Shown: positions 1 to 11,006, counted from the stretch's first letter. The stretch: 64,000 nt of DNA from Martensiomyces pterosporus (GCA_025201845.1 MU603937.1:178854-242853); one strand, 5' to 3'. Program-made: numbers and translations. The notes: generated by a model not told the origin, from the sequence alone.

Positions 1-1685
1 CTTGTAGATGATATCGTGTGGGATAATGAGGGGATTGGCTTTTTCGGTGATGCCGTTGGTGTCAATATGTGCGCCAAACGAAAGGTACTCCACGCCGGGT
101 GCATCTGGGGTAGCTGGGTTGAAGAAGCGGTTGCAATAGTCTGTTGTCAGGCAAGCATATGCAGGGGTGTCGAGCGTGGCCATGATCCGGCGGTAGACCA
201 TCCGAAGCAGGGATGCTGAGCGCTGCAGATAGTCGTCTTCAATTGCTGAGTTGCGCTCAAGTCGGCTGAGCTGAGACGACTCGCCTGCAGATGCATTCTC
301 GCTCAGCAAGTTGGTGAGGAAGTGCGCAAAGTCCCGGAGTCGCACATCTGCGGGGTCAATGCCAGCTACATTCGAAATGTGTGGATATACAGGTCCATCA
401 GCGGGCTTGCAGACGCTATGCGAGCCCTCCGCTCCGACAGCCTTGTTGATGATAGAGCTGATGCGCTCACGCAGAATCGCTTCAGGAACACCTTGAACAG
501 GTGATGCAGCATCGGTGGCGGGCGAATCCCCTATCGGGTTTATGCCTCCGAGCTTCCACACCGTAGCAAAGTCGCGAATGAGCTGGTCAGGGTCCACACG
601 GTAGCCCAAGCTCAGATAGTCGCGACACCAGTCCATAAAGGGCGATCCGCGGTGGGGCGTGCACACAGTGGTCAGCGATGCGACAGAGTAGCTCTTGGGA
701 TGTATGTGCGATATGAGGTAGCGTGCATCGAGTCCGCCCATCGAGTGGCCAAGGATATTGATCTTTTCGGTGGGCAGCCGGGAGGCAAGCAGCGAGTCGA
801 GCTGGTGAGCACGCTCGCGCACACCTCCAGTTCCGGGAACCTTTGCAATAACAACTTTGGCGCCGGCCTTTTCCAGAGCCTCACGAATGCCCCGCCAGTA
901 GTGGATCTGGAGAATAGGCAGCTTTTCAGGACCTAACAGCTCGCATACCAAAAAAGGCAACCGCCATCCCCAAAACAAGACATGGAGATATGGAGGCAGC
1001 GTGCAGTCGGCAGATGATATTAGCACGAGAGTAGTGCAGTGCGGCATGAAGGTCGCTTGTGAGTATTTGCATGGCTGAAAACAAGGCACGGTTCTCGCAA
1101 TGGCGCCAAAGATGCTTACCTCGAACGTCAAAGCCGTAGAGACCTAGAGAGAGCAAGGCACACGAAGAGAGCGCGCAAAGGAAAAAGTCACAAGTGAGCA
1201 AACGTGGCGCTTCCGCAAAGAGCACACAAAACGCGCAGCTCCTGAATCAGAAGAAAGCGCCGAGCTATCAAGAATCCAGTGGAGTCCGGCGTAAGCTGGC
1301 ATCACTGGACACAGGCCCTCCCTTCTACTGCTCCTCCTCCAGCTAAACACCGCACATGCAGAGGCTAAATGGTCTGTGAATGATGATGCTTACCGTGGCA
1401 GAGCACTAGCGGGTTCCTGGGCGCAATGTAGATAGGCTTTACTGGGATTTGCTCGTTCAAACCAGCTTTGTCCAGAATAGCGTCTGGGTTGGTGGTGGCC
1501 GACCGCGGCGACGGGCACTCGTCTACAGAGCTGCTACCACTAGTGGCTTCCGAGTTGGCATACAGCCACGGCGCAGTCCCGAATTTGGCAGCTCTTTTGG
1601 CCCGTCTGGTCAGAGTCGCAACTGATGTCTCGGCATGCTGTCTGAAAAGGCGCAGGAACCTTGCAGCAGAAAACGTCGCAGACAT
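1..1685 (-). CDS. TGL2: Mitochondrial-type triacylglycerol lipase, TGL2-like (3' end cut by window)
   Basis: An alpha/beta-hydrolase predicted to cleave acylglycerol esters. Exons read on the minus strand are 1394-1685, 1120-1143 and 1-932, joined in frame for 416 codons; the C-terminus lies beyond position 1. The first 36 residues are rich in Arg, Ala and Ser with a single acidic residue, like a mitochondrial presequence, which fits the mitochondrial location of yeast Tgl2. NPLVLCHG followed by LYGFD (about residues 91-103) is the strand and oxyanion-hole region. GHSMGG (about 167-172) is the nucleophile elbow, with Ser about 169. The next residues, LDARYL and later TPHRGSP, also match the Tgl2/bacterial lipase family. 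The middle exon is only 24 nt, bounded by a ctctctctag acceptor and a gtaagc donor. The start is the first ATG of the presequence frame. The family is clear; the exact orthologue is inferred. Confidence 0.85.
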
Positions 1686-2085
1686 TTCTCCGTCGAAAAA
1701 GAAGCAAGCACACTGCAAAGTGAAGGCGGGGAGGGGAAGGCGGGCGGGCGTGTGGGCGACAAAGTAGGAAAGCAGAAGCAAGCCGATGCTAGTGGTTCGA
1801 GAAGAGCAGTGCTGGCAGATTGGACTTTTTATATAGAAAGCAACGCAGTTGGAGTGCAGAAGAGGAGAGCAGCAGAGGCAGACAAAAGAAGGGGCCGTCC
1901 TTTTGTGCTTCACGCCAGCAGCTTATAAAAACAAAAGCATCAGAAAGTGCCAACTGACATTGGGTGGCATCGAAGCACCAAGCCGGCTCGAGCGAGGGGC
2001 AGTGGTGGGGGAGGCTGATCGCTGGCCCGTACACGTGGAGGATTATTCAGGCTTTCTCGGGTGCACAGGCGGCAGCCTCCTTCGC
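1686..2085. other. Gap between lipase start and DCN1-like stop
   Basis: About 400 bases that should hold the lipase promoter and the 3' UTR of the DCN1-like gene, both on the minus strand. I see no coding exon. Open frames here are antisense or lack family features. Confidence 0.5.
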
Positions 2086-3345
2086 TCACTGCTCATGCTG
2101 CTTTGCCCATTCGACAAAGCCGTCAAAGAGCACAGGCCACGCGCCATTCTCATCGTAGTTGGAGAAATCAGGCTTCACAGACTTTGACAGCTCCAGCAGC
2201 GACGACCATTGGTCCCTGTTGACAATCTTGACTGGCTCCTTTTCCCTGAGGTACTCGGCAAACTTTGGAATCAGCCAGTTTCCGCCGGCAACAAGTGGCA
2301 GTGCTGTTTGCGCATCCTAAGCACAAAGAGGGCATCGGGACACACAGCTGAGCTCCAGTTAGCGAGAGGCGTCACACGGGCAGATGCCGCACAGCAGCAG
2401 CAGCGATGGATGTGCGCAGGCACGAGGCGAGTTCCCAGACGCATGACTTGGCTCGCGAAAGGGATGTTCTCCGAGTATGCATGCGCACACATCAGGCACT
2501 TACCTCGGCCGAGACAGACTTTTGGCCGTCAGCCTTGAAAAAGTCAAACGTCTTGCGGTAGAACTCTTTGAACAGCGGCTTGTCCACATCGAGCTGGCGC
2601 ACAGTGCTGTCAATTGTCGCCCGGAGCTGCTCTTGGTCCTGGACTTGCATGGCATGAATGCCATCACTCCATTCCTTTATCTCTATGTATCCCAGCCTAG
2701 TGCTGTTCAGCTTCCAGAGAAGCACAAGCGGCTCTACAGACTCCAAATCCAGCCCCAGAGCGCTGCATAGCCTCTCAAATCCCTCGGGCGAGATGGCTCT
2801 CTTGCCATCCGCTGCATCGGCATCCTCATACTGTGCAAACCATGGTTCGGCGGTAGCTGCGCGCGGCATGTCCTTCTACACAGGCAGCGTGATTCAAGTA
2901 GGCGCTTTGCTGCGCAGCAGGTGGTAGCGTCAGCGCCCTGCTCCAACTCGTACGCTCTCCGCACTGCGGTCTTTCTTGGCAAGCAATGCCGGGACCTACC
3001 TTTGATTTGGCAGCTGTGCGCTTGGCTCTAGAATAGCAAAATGCAAAAAAGAAATAGAAAAAGAAAACAAGAGATGTAAAATTGAATGCGGCAGTCAAGG
3101 GAAAGAAAAGGAGGCATGGAGCACTATTTTGCCACCACCACCAAGGTTGTCAATTTAAAGCTGCAGCGAATGACGTGCGCTTACTTTTTAGCTGTAGTGG
3201 CAGCGGCAGCAGGGTTTGCACCTCGCTTGCCCTGCTTGGCATGCGTGGTGGTGGGTGCACCTTTCCTTGCACTTGCTGCTGCTTGCTCAGTGTCAGCTGC
3301 CTTGTCTGCTCGCCGCTTCGCAGCTCTAGTTGTCATTCTTGGCAT
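2086..3345 (-). CDS. DCN1-like cullin neddylation E3 (DCUN1 domain), 4 exons
   Basis: A scaffold-type E3 that helps transfer NEDD8/Rub1 to cullins, activating SCF-type ubiquitin ligases. Minus-strand exons are 3185-3345, 3000-3027, 2504-2875 and 2086-2316, in frame for 263 residues. The Lys/Arg/Ala-rich N-terminus (about residues 1-66, translated from ATG at 3345) resembles the basic tails of DCUN1D4/5-type proteins. The DCUN1 (PONY) domain runs from about 72 to the end: WFAQYED, LVLLWKLN, GYIEIKEWSDGI, then DQWSSLLELS and SNYDENGAWPVLFDGFVEW, the hallmark C-terminal cullin-binding segment. Exon 2 is a 28-nt microexon (acceptor ctattctag, donor gtaggt) needed to keep frame between the basic tail and the domain. 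No UBA domain is seen. The fourth residue is also Met, so the start could be three codons shorter. Confidence 0.9.
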
Positions 3346-3649
3346 TTGTGAATGTGTTTGGATTGGGTGTCCGCTACGACAGCAGCTCTTAAATTCAGGC
3401 CAAGAGAATGGAGAGGCGAGAGTCAAAGCAGGGAGAAAAGGAGACCTGCACCAGGAAAAAGGCAATACGCAGTACTTAGCGCGCCGCCAAAGGGGGTTTG
3501 CTCTACAGCCAGCTATTCAAGAGTGGAAGAGAGGCAAGCGATCAGAACTAGTATTTGTGGGTATGCACTGGCACTGCTAGCAAGCTACGGGACTGGAAGC
3601 GAAAGAAAAAGGCCACCATTCAGGAAATGCATCCGAAGCCTGGTGTCAT

Positions 3650-3697
3650 CTAGCTGGTTCGGCAGTTTGGGCAGCTGCATTCGCGGTCGCAGCTCAT
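3650..3697 (-). CDS. Candidate 15-residue Cys-rich (metallothionein-like) microprotein A
   Basis: A 15-codon frame, ATG at 3697 to TAG at 3650, encoding MSCDRECSCPNCRTS. The four Cys are spaced C-x3-C-x-C-x2-C, the density expected of a metal-thiolate cluster; short fungal copper metallothioneins of about 25 residues are known. The core CDREC[ST]CPNC recurs in a second frame at 7896-8009. Over the 11 shared codons, five differ only at synonymous third positions, two are conservative changes (Ser/Thr, Arg/Lys), and all Cys are kept. That pattern suggests selection on protein. The ATG is the first minus-strand ATG downstream of an ATATAT element at 3793-3798. It may also be the last exon of a longer product, since the frame is open upstream. 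Function is inferred. Confidence 0.4.
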   Translation of the reverse strand: MSCDRECSCPNCRTS

Positions 3698-3792
3698 GGG
3701 CGAGAGCTCTGATGTGTGTGAGCTGCTGCGCACTTGTGCGAGAGCCGTTTCTTGCCAGGAGAGTGGGTATGATTTAGGCGAAGGGGTTTTGG

Positions 3793-3798
3793 ATATAT
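3793..3798 (-). promoter_or_regulatory. TATA-like element upstream of microprotein A
   Basis: ATATAT on the minus strand about 96 bases before the ATG at 3697, with no other ATG between. It could be the core promoter of the Cys-rich frame. Position is the only support. Confidence 0.25.
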
Positions 3799-4253
3799 GG
3801 TGCTGTGGTGATAGGGGGGAGGGAGAGAATTCCGAGGTGCTGGTGCTGGGTATACACGGCCAGGGCTTTCTCACTAAATACCACCATCAACATCTAGGCT
3901 GACAGTGTCCAATGGCAGATACGCTGAAAGCGCGTCAGGGTGGGCTATTTGCGCAAGCAATGAGGCTTTCCAGCGACGATAGACAGTGCTGGCCACCGAA
4001 GGAAAGTCAATTAATGCCTGGTCGCCGTCAATAGCAGCCACGCAAATACACACCCGGCTTGCTCCCTGGTAACTCGTCCTCTCCCCCGAAACTCAATTAA
4101 TATCCAGCCGGGCAATTCTGCCAGTGGTGGCCACTTAAGTGCAATAAGGAGAAGAAGGGGGAGCGGGGAGATGCTGTGGCTGTAAGGAGGCAACGGATAT
4201 GTGCGGCAGGACCAGTGTCCGCTCTGACTTCACATATATTGGATGAATTACGC

Positions 4254-7200
4254 CTATTGCTGATGCTGGTGTTTCTCCAGGTACTCCCGCCATGCCCGCT
4301 TGCGCTCATAGGCCCTGCGCATAGCCTTGCGGATGCTGTCGAGCTCCTGGGTAAAATTCAGCGAGGTCAGGTCAGCCAGCTTGTCCACTTGCTCAGACGT
4401 CCACTGGTCGTTGAACGTTGCACAGAATCCAGCCTCTGCGGGATCGAAATCAGGGTCACGGAACTGCTTGTTTGGTAAAAGCGGCAGGTACACAATGGTG
4501 ATGGGCGGCTCCAGCGATGGCTGGAACGGCGATGGCGCCAAGGGTTTGTCAAATATTGCACACCGGGCGTTGCTTGCCAGCATGCTGTCCTCAGTGCGCG
4601 ACGCGGCATCCTTTACAGCTGCTTTTCCGGGGCCACTAGCAAGCTCCAGCTCAGCACGGCTTGGTCGCAGCGGGTCTGCCTTCCACGGCCGAGCGCCCCA
4701 CGGCCAGCGCTGAACATTGTGCTCTTTTGCCCACGATTCTGCCCTAGCGAACCACGGCATAGCCTCGATATTTGCGCTTGAGTCCAAGCATATGATGATG
4801 TCTACGCCACGTGCAGGCCGAAGCAACGGTGCAAACGGCAGGTTGTTCTCCAGCCCAGCATCCATGAGCGACAAAAACGGCTGGCTCTCCAGTTCGACCA
4901 ATTCATGTGGGCCACTGCGCCGTTCATCAGTTCGGTAGAATGGATTGAACAGGGTGTAAGGAGGGATTGGATGTGCCACCGATGTATCGTAGTCAAGCCT
5001 GTCAAGCAGCGGGTCCATCGCCGCCCGAACTGGCCCAGGACAAGCCAAGTAGATCTCCATGACCATCGCCTTGACGCTAGCACAAAATGCTGAAGCCACC
5101 GTGCCCATGATGCTCCCAAAATGAATCTCTCCGACCCTAAGCAGATCCTTGCCATTTTCCATCGGGCGTCCTAGTCCCCATGTAGGAACCCAAGCGCCGT
5201 GCTCGATGCTGCCGACCTCGTAGGGACTAAACTCGAACCACTGGTACCTGTGGTGACTGCCTTCCGCTGCTGCGTCTTTGGCCTGATTGTCGGTGCTGCC
5301 AATGAAATGGCGAACAGCCGTGTATATCGGCATGGGCAGGTCTCCGCTGTCCACACCGTTCCTCTGCGAGCTTAGTTTCATCCACTGCGGATCAAGAGAC
5401 AGCTTCGGGTTGCCATCGGCATCGGCTGTGCGTTGAACGAGAAGCTGCTTGAATAGCAGTGCACCATAGAGCTCAACGATCGAAAGGGGTGGTACTGACA
5501 TTGACAGCAGTGTATTTTTGGCTGCTGCAAGCAGCTCATCCATGGTTAATGGAGCCAGTTCCTCGGTCTTGGCATGCCGGGCATGGCTCTGGCCCTGTTC
5601 AGGTGAAACAAAGTCGGCCGCACGGCCAGCCTGTTTCTTCATCTCGCATACCAGACGGTCCATTAGGCCCAGTTGGGCCTTTTCAGAGGAGATGTCGATT
5701 GGTGGAGAGGAAGGTGGCTCCTTGACTGCGTCCACTTTCGCTCTTAGCATGTCTTCGCTTATCGCTGCAGACAGGATGTACCTGGCCGCAATATCGACAA
5801 ACACACGCTTTGCCACGTTGTCGTTATTGGTGACAAACGAAACCAGGCTGGATGTGTTGAACATGCTGCTCTGCATTGCTTGCCTCACATTGTCAAGAAC
5901 CGCATACGGGTTTCCGTTGGCATAAGTATGGAGCGCAGCAAAAGCCCAAGAGGACCCAGATACAGCCGCATTATACATGACGCACTGAAGCAGCCCCGCG
6001 CTATACATCGCGCGAAGCGATCCGATACTCGACACCATTGCACGGAACCCCCCGCCGGATCCAGCCACTGCTATCACTGGCACATCTCGGCTATCTATCG
6101 CTGCTTCGGGCACACCGATGAACTCTGCAAAGTCTTTGCGAACACGCTCCGCACGCTTTTGCCTGAACTCGGCCTCCTCGCTGCAAATGGATGAACCAAG
6201 ACGGCATTCAGCTGGCTTGCCGATTTCAGGGTAGATGTCGCGGTCGAGGTACAGTCCTGCGCAGGCACTGAGCCATGGCCGCCGGAGCTGGTCCGGTAGC
6301 ATGCCTTGCATGGCGTCGCTGAGTGTGGCTCGGGTGTCGTTTATACTGTCATTCAGCTGGGATTGCAGTGTGCTGATTTGGTCGAGGAGCTGGTCCTTGA
6401 GAGACAGGCCAGCCGTGGGCGGGTGTATGGTGCTGCTGCTGGCACGATCCTCCGAGGGTGCCTCATTCTGAGACTCCCTTGCCCAGTCCGTGTTTTGTAT
6501 CTCTCTGCTCAGGGACTCCAGCCTTGCCTTGATCCCGCTCAGCCAGGAAATCTCCTCCATGCCCCTTTGGCCTTCTGAATCTGATGCTGGACGCTCAGTC
6601 TGTCCCGGCAGCCCTACGCCAGGAATAAACCCAGCAGTCAGCGACCCGAGAGTTTGCACGAGGTCGTTGTACCAGGCATAGGACATCGGCTCTGAGCTAG
6701 CGGAATTTTGTTCCGAGTTGTTCTTTGATGCGTCTGATTCTAACAGCGAGTATATGTTTCTGGACAGGCTTTCATAAGTGGGCTGAGCTTTGCTTGGGAG
6801 CAAGGCACCAGGCTGGCCGATGTCCCTGTTTTTGTCGCTTGAGTTGCTGCCAGAGGCACCTGTTGGTCCCGAATCTACCCTCACAAGAGAAGAAAGAAGC
6901 GAGGAGATTGAGCATACGAAGGTCTGCATATTCTTGTTTAGCACGAGCGGCACTCGCTTTCACCTCTCGGAACGAGAAATAGCAACATAGCCGGAAACGC
7001 AGCAAGTATGGCAGCAGGCAAATAGCAGATAAGCACCTGAACCCTGGGCCAGCACAGAGCCCCTTGCCAGGGGCAGCAGCGATGCAGTGAGGAAAACACC
7101 CAGCGCCACAAGCGCTGCTGCCCCGCGGGAGTAAACCAGTGTATTACCATAGCCCCTTCTGGCGTCCGCACCGGCAGGCAAGCGCACACGGAAGCAAGTC

Positions 7201-7301
7201 CTTCCTGGGTTGAGGTGTAGCAGTGTGAACGAGTATCCGACTCTAGGGAGGTGTGTGAGCTGCGGCCATACGCGCGGTGGTGTCCTTGCAATCCGGATCA
7301 T
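4254..7301 (-). CDS. cPLA2-family phospholipase (PLA2_B domain) with N-terminal membrane segment
   Basis: Predicted serine phospholipase/lysophospholipase acting on glycerophospholipids. Minus-strand exons 7037-7301 and 4254-6874 give 961 residues; the TCAG|GTGC donor and GTAG acceptor join in phase 1. Catalytic landmarks match group IV cPLA2: GSGGGFRAM (about residue 360, oxyanion loop and Arg), AVSGSSW (about 395, nucleophile Ser), and LMDAGLENNLPF followed by LLRPARGVDIIICLDSS (about 760, catalytic Asp). The first 60 residues are rich in Arg and poor in acids; residues 60-78 are a hydrophobic segment (AAALVALGVFLTASLLPLA). This suggests mitochondrial import or membrane anchoring instead of a free cytosolic enzyme. 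There is no C2 domain. Residues about 90-270 are low-complexity and partly helical. An internal ATG at 6953 falls inside the intron and is not used in this model. Confidence 0.85.
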
Positions 7302-7895
7302 ACTTTGCGGTTGTGACAGACAGGGGTATTCTGGAGTATAAATTACGCCAAGGGAGGAGCAGCAAGCTGGGCAATTAACCGGAGGGTGTGCATATATTGA
7401 ATACAGGAAGAGCTTACAGTGGATGCGCCCTCTTCCCAGCAGAGCAGCGGCTCTACGTCATGGCCAAATGCAGTTGGCCAGCGGGCTAGAATCGGGGTTA
7501 GGCATGTATGGGTGTCGTCACATTCAATGCAGGCACCACATCAGACATTTTGTCTGATGCGCTGTTTTAGTGATCCAGAGCGGAGGTGTCATCAGCGCAT
7601 GTAGGATTTCATGTAGCATTTTTATTGATATTCACAGTGAGGATAAAAAGAGGCCCTATACAAGGCGAGTGGCGGCCATGGCTGGCGCCAGTGCGTTAGT
7701 GCGTGCTACTTTTAGTTTTGGCACCCTTGAGCGGAGGACAACGTGTGATGGAAAATGGACAATTGGTGGCGAGTGAGTGAGAAATCGCCCAAGCAATATA
7801 CACAGCGCGAAGACGGCTTCTTTCTGATTTCAGCTGCCATCAAGCGGCTGCCAGCAGTGAAAATGAAAATGCTCCTGCCGATAGGTAAATTGGCT
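7302..7895. other. Gap with perfect hairpin at 7539-7559
   Basis: Upstream region of the phospholipase gene and 3' flank of microprotein B. It contains a perfect 9-bp inverted repeat with a 3-nt loop (catcagaca / tgtctgatg) at 7539-7559. I see no coding exon. Confidence 0.4.
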
Positions 7896-8009
7896 TCAGC
7901 AGTTACCCTTGCAGTTCGGACACGTGCACTCGCGATCACACATGCCAAACATCGACCGGATCCACAGGCATGTAAGCCTGCAATGAAGGACAGCTGGGAA
8001 GGCGCACAT
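7896..8009 (-). CDS. Candidate Cys-rich (metallothionein-like) microprotein B, 37 or 18 residues
   Basis: From the first ATG after a TATAAAT box (8179-8185), the frame runs 8009 to TGA at 7896, 37 codons with eight Cys. A later in-frame ATG at 7952 would give an 18-residue form, MFGMCDRECTCPNCKGNC, which is nearly all core. The core CDRECTCPNCK matches microprotein A (3650-3697) at the protein level, with five synonymous third-base differences in 11 codons. C-x3-C-x-C-x2-C-x3-C suggests metal binding. The transcription unit would be short: TATA about 170 bases before the first ATG, with a pyrimidine-rich leader. The longer N-terminus contains Trp and Leu, unusual for metallothionein, so the shorter form or an unseen splice may be the real product. 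No database match was tested. Confidence 0.45.
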   Translation of the reverse strand: MCAFPAVLHCRLTCLWIRSMFGMCDRECTCPNCKGNC

Positions 8010-8178
8010 ATGGTCGTCTTGAGCAGATGGGTTTCTGAAGAGGTTGAGGGTTGCTGCTGTGCACAGGAGAGGAGCGGGTGCTGATCGAGGGAGGACGAGG
8101 TGGAATGATGGGCGAGCGCGAAGTAGGGTATGACAAAAACGCAACGAAAGACAAGTGGGAAGGAGGAAAAGCCGGCTG

Positions 8179-8185
8179 ATTTATA
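8179..8185 (-). promoter_or_regulatory. TATA box upstream of microprotein B
   Basis: TATAAAT on the minus strand, followed by a CT-rich leader and then the first ATG at 8009. A strong TATA is typical of inducible fungal genes, metallothioneins included. Confidence 0.45.
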
Positions 8186-9965
8186 CGGAGAGAACAGCAG
8201 AGACAAAGAGCCCAGTATTTTTCAATACCGATCCCAGGGCAGGCACCTGCGCGTGTGTGCATGTGTGTGTCTGCCTGATAGGGTCGCTCGACACAGGAAA
8301 CCAAAAGCAAAAGGTGTGGCAGGCAACACCGCTCGTGCGCTGCTCCCTCTGGCTCACCAAAAGATTGTCCTGTTTAAGCGATTTGGGGAGAGAGGTCTGC
8401 ATGGATACAGAAGGATAATAGGGCGTGTGTATATGAGGTGCAGCAGCTTGACTAAAACACTGGCCGCATCCACACTTCCTCTGGCCAAGCTGTCTTATTC
8501 ATCACCTGGGATCCGTGTCTGGGCAGCAGGCGGTGGACATTGTTATTCTCCCGCGTTACAGCACCCGCCCTTTCAGCCCCTTTTTTCTTGCAGTGCCTCG
8601 CAAAACAAAAATAACCTGCCCAGCCAAGCGCATTCCCGCCAGCAGCGACTCACCACCGCTCGCCCACCGTACATCTAGTCTTTTTAAGACGCTGCATGGC
8701 AAACAATGGTACCAGGCAACCGAGCGCCGAGATGCTGAAGCAGGGCACAATTCCCATGGGAAGGGACACTGAGCAGGTAGTCTCTCAAAACCGGTGCTGC
8801 AAAAGGGTGCAATGAATGCCAAATTAGTCCTTCCCCCAATCAGCCCCTCCCCTGTCTACAGTCGCCGAGAAGCACTCAATATGACGACTCTGTCGCCACC
8901 ACAACAACGCATACCGGCCAGGCTGAGATAATGCACGCCGATGCGCCCCTATCATCCCTTTTGTTGCCTGTCTCCCACACAGCATGACACTGGATATCGC
9001 ACTGTCAAGCAGGCACTTATTCATGAAGCAGCGATGGCATGACTGTGAGGGGTGTCGGGGCGATTCCTTTGTTTTGGTGGCGGGGCGGCAGGTTAGCAGG
9101 ACTATGAAAGAGAAAAAAAATGCGCAGCTGCTTTGTGCAGCAGCATCACATCTCGCCCCTACTCTCATTGCGAGAACAACAATGGAGGTCCCCTGTTGTT
9201 TTGGACAACCTGGCTAAGGGAGGGAAGCGCTGGTCATTGTGCAGCATTGAAAACCCCTTCATCCTTCCCCAAGCGGCAGTATGGAGGCCTTGGTGGAGCA
9301 AAGGCGCGCAAGCAATCGTTGTTTTCTTTCCAAAAGGAGAAAGTACCTCGTGTACAAAGGGGTTCTGGCGGATGGATATTTGGCTCTGGGGAACTTTTAT
9401 GACTGCGTCCATACAACATGAATACCAGATCGGAATCCGCCATTTGAAGCATGCTGATGTGTGACGAAAGAGCGTGGTCTGCCAAAAAAAACGAGCTACG
9501 AGTGCATCGTGCTCATCCCCCCCCAACCCAACGCAGCATGTGCATGTGTGTATGTAGATGTATAAGCAGCGACATTTTGCTCGTTGGCGTGCTGCATCTA
9601 GCCACTGTTGACTGGGAGGTGCTAGTATGCGCTGGCCGCATCTCAATGCCTGCGAATCACAGAAACCAAGCGACGCGATGGAATACAGGATAAGGAGCTG
9701 GAGAAAAGGTAAGAATTGCACTGCTAGTGTTGGCTGTTGTTGGCTGTTGGCAGTAGGGGCGATTGCAGCGAAATGCAGGAGCACTCCTATTGTTGGAAAG
9801 AACAAGAGAGCGAGAGCCCTGCCACAGCTACCAGGTTCAGAAAACAACACTCCACCCCCGCTGCTAGTAACAGCAGCAGAAACAGCACGAGTCGACTATA
9901 ACGGCGAGGTCTTAATGAGTAAATAGAACAGGGCAAAATAGATATACATATGGCAATACGCCAAG

Positions 9966-9970
9966 TTTTT

Positions 9971-10004
<34 letters not shown>

Positions 10005-10005
10005 T
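9966..10005. repeat. ATTT tetranucleotide microsatellite
   Basis: About eight uninterrupted ATTT units flanked by short T-runs. It is a simple repeat in gene-free DNA. Confidence 0.9.
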
Positions 10006-10413
10006 CATTCGGCCACTTTAGCAAATGTGTTCCTGGGGCAGTAGGGACCGTGGCTGAATGGGTCAAATGGTGCGATGGAGAAAGACCCGTGCTAGTAGGT
10101 GATAAACTGCCTCTTTGTGCCTCAAATTGCAAACAGGGGATGCGTGGGGCTGAGAAAAACTGGCGCTGCCTTTTCCTATACCGGGTGCGCGCAGGAAAAA
10201 AGGCACGAATGGAAGGGTGTATTTATACCATTTGCTCGAACGATTGAAACTACTAAATAGGAGGTGAGTATAAACATAGGGTGGTGCGCTGCCTGAGAAG
10301 TAGCAGCTTTGATGGTGCTGTCATTTTTGACGGCGGCTTCATTGTTTTTCCTGGCCTGCTCTTCTGTTGCGAGTGTGGCCGACTGAGCTGTCGGTTGCAG
10401 CCTGCAGCTATGG

Positions 10414-10857
10414 CTAGCAACGGCCTCGTGCTACAAAGGAATTAAAGGGCGAGGAAAGGAGGTAGCAATTAGCCCTGGCAGAGCTGGCAGGTGCACTCTC
10501 TGGGGTGATCGTTTCCAGCTGCTGCACCGCTCTTGAATGACCTGGTGCTTCCGACAAGCATGTGTGCTGTTTCCATTTGCGGTCTGTTTTCTGGCTATAC
10601 ACAGGCGCTGAAACGGCGAGTGACAATGGCGGTGGGCCTGAGAGCTGGATTTTAGCCGAGAAAAACAGTAGCTGTAGCTGTAACAGTATCCCCAGTACAG
10701 GATGGTGCGTGGTAGTGTGCTGGTGGATGATCAGGTGTGCAATGGCGGCCGAGGTAGCTGGGTATACTGGTAGTGGTGGGGTGAGCGATTGCCTCAGGAA
10801 TGGGGGTGGAAAGGAAGGTGGTGTATTTACAAGAGCGCCGCGTGGTTCTTCAGACAT
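10414..10857 (-). CDS. Possible hypothetical protein, 147 residues
   Basis: An uninterrupted frame from ATG at 10857 to the stop at 10414, with TATAAA on the same strand at 10896-10901. The N-terminus is Pro-rich (TPPSFPPPFLRQSLTPPLP), and a hydrophobic run (VLGILLQLQLLFF) follows at about residue 54. I recognise no domain and no splice signals. The TATA is so close to the ATG (about 40 bases) that the leader would be almost nil. It could be chance; codon-use scoring or transcript data would decide. Confidence 0.2.
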   Translation of the reverse strand: MSEEPRGALVNTPPSFPPPFLRQSLTPPLPVYPATSAAIAHLIIHQHTTTHHPVLGILLQLQLLFFSAKIQLSGPPPLSLAVSAPVYSQKTDRKWKQHTCLSEAPGHSRAVQQLETITPESAPASSARANCYLLSSPFNSFVARGRC

Positions 10858-11006
10858 GTAGAAGGCAGGAGGAGAAGAGAGGTGATTCGCTCCGCTTTAT
10901 ATGCCTCGAAAGCACTGCGCTTTGCCATAAAGTGCAGCAGCGCAGAGCGCCTCTCGCCACCACCCAGCTAAACGAGCGGCGCGATTCTCTACCCTACTCC
11001 TCTGCC

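Larger units (their letters stand above)
3346..4253. other. Gap between DCN1-like and phospholipase genes
   Basis: Contains the 15-codon Cys-rich frame at 3650-3697 (listed separately) and an ATATAT element at 3793-3798. Otherwise I see no exon with family features. The right part should be the 3' UTR of the phospholipase gene. Confidence 0.4.

Noticed and set aside
8130..8678. 182-codon + strand open frame over the microprotein B promoter
   Set aside because: Covers TATA and leader sequence of the opposite strand and shows no domain.
9146..9850. 234-codon minus-strand open frame
   Set aside because: Cys/Leu-rich without family features, no promoter-like start and crosses simple sequence; treated as chance.
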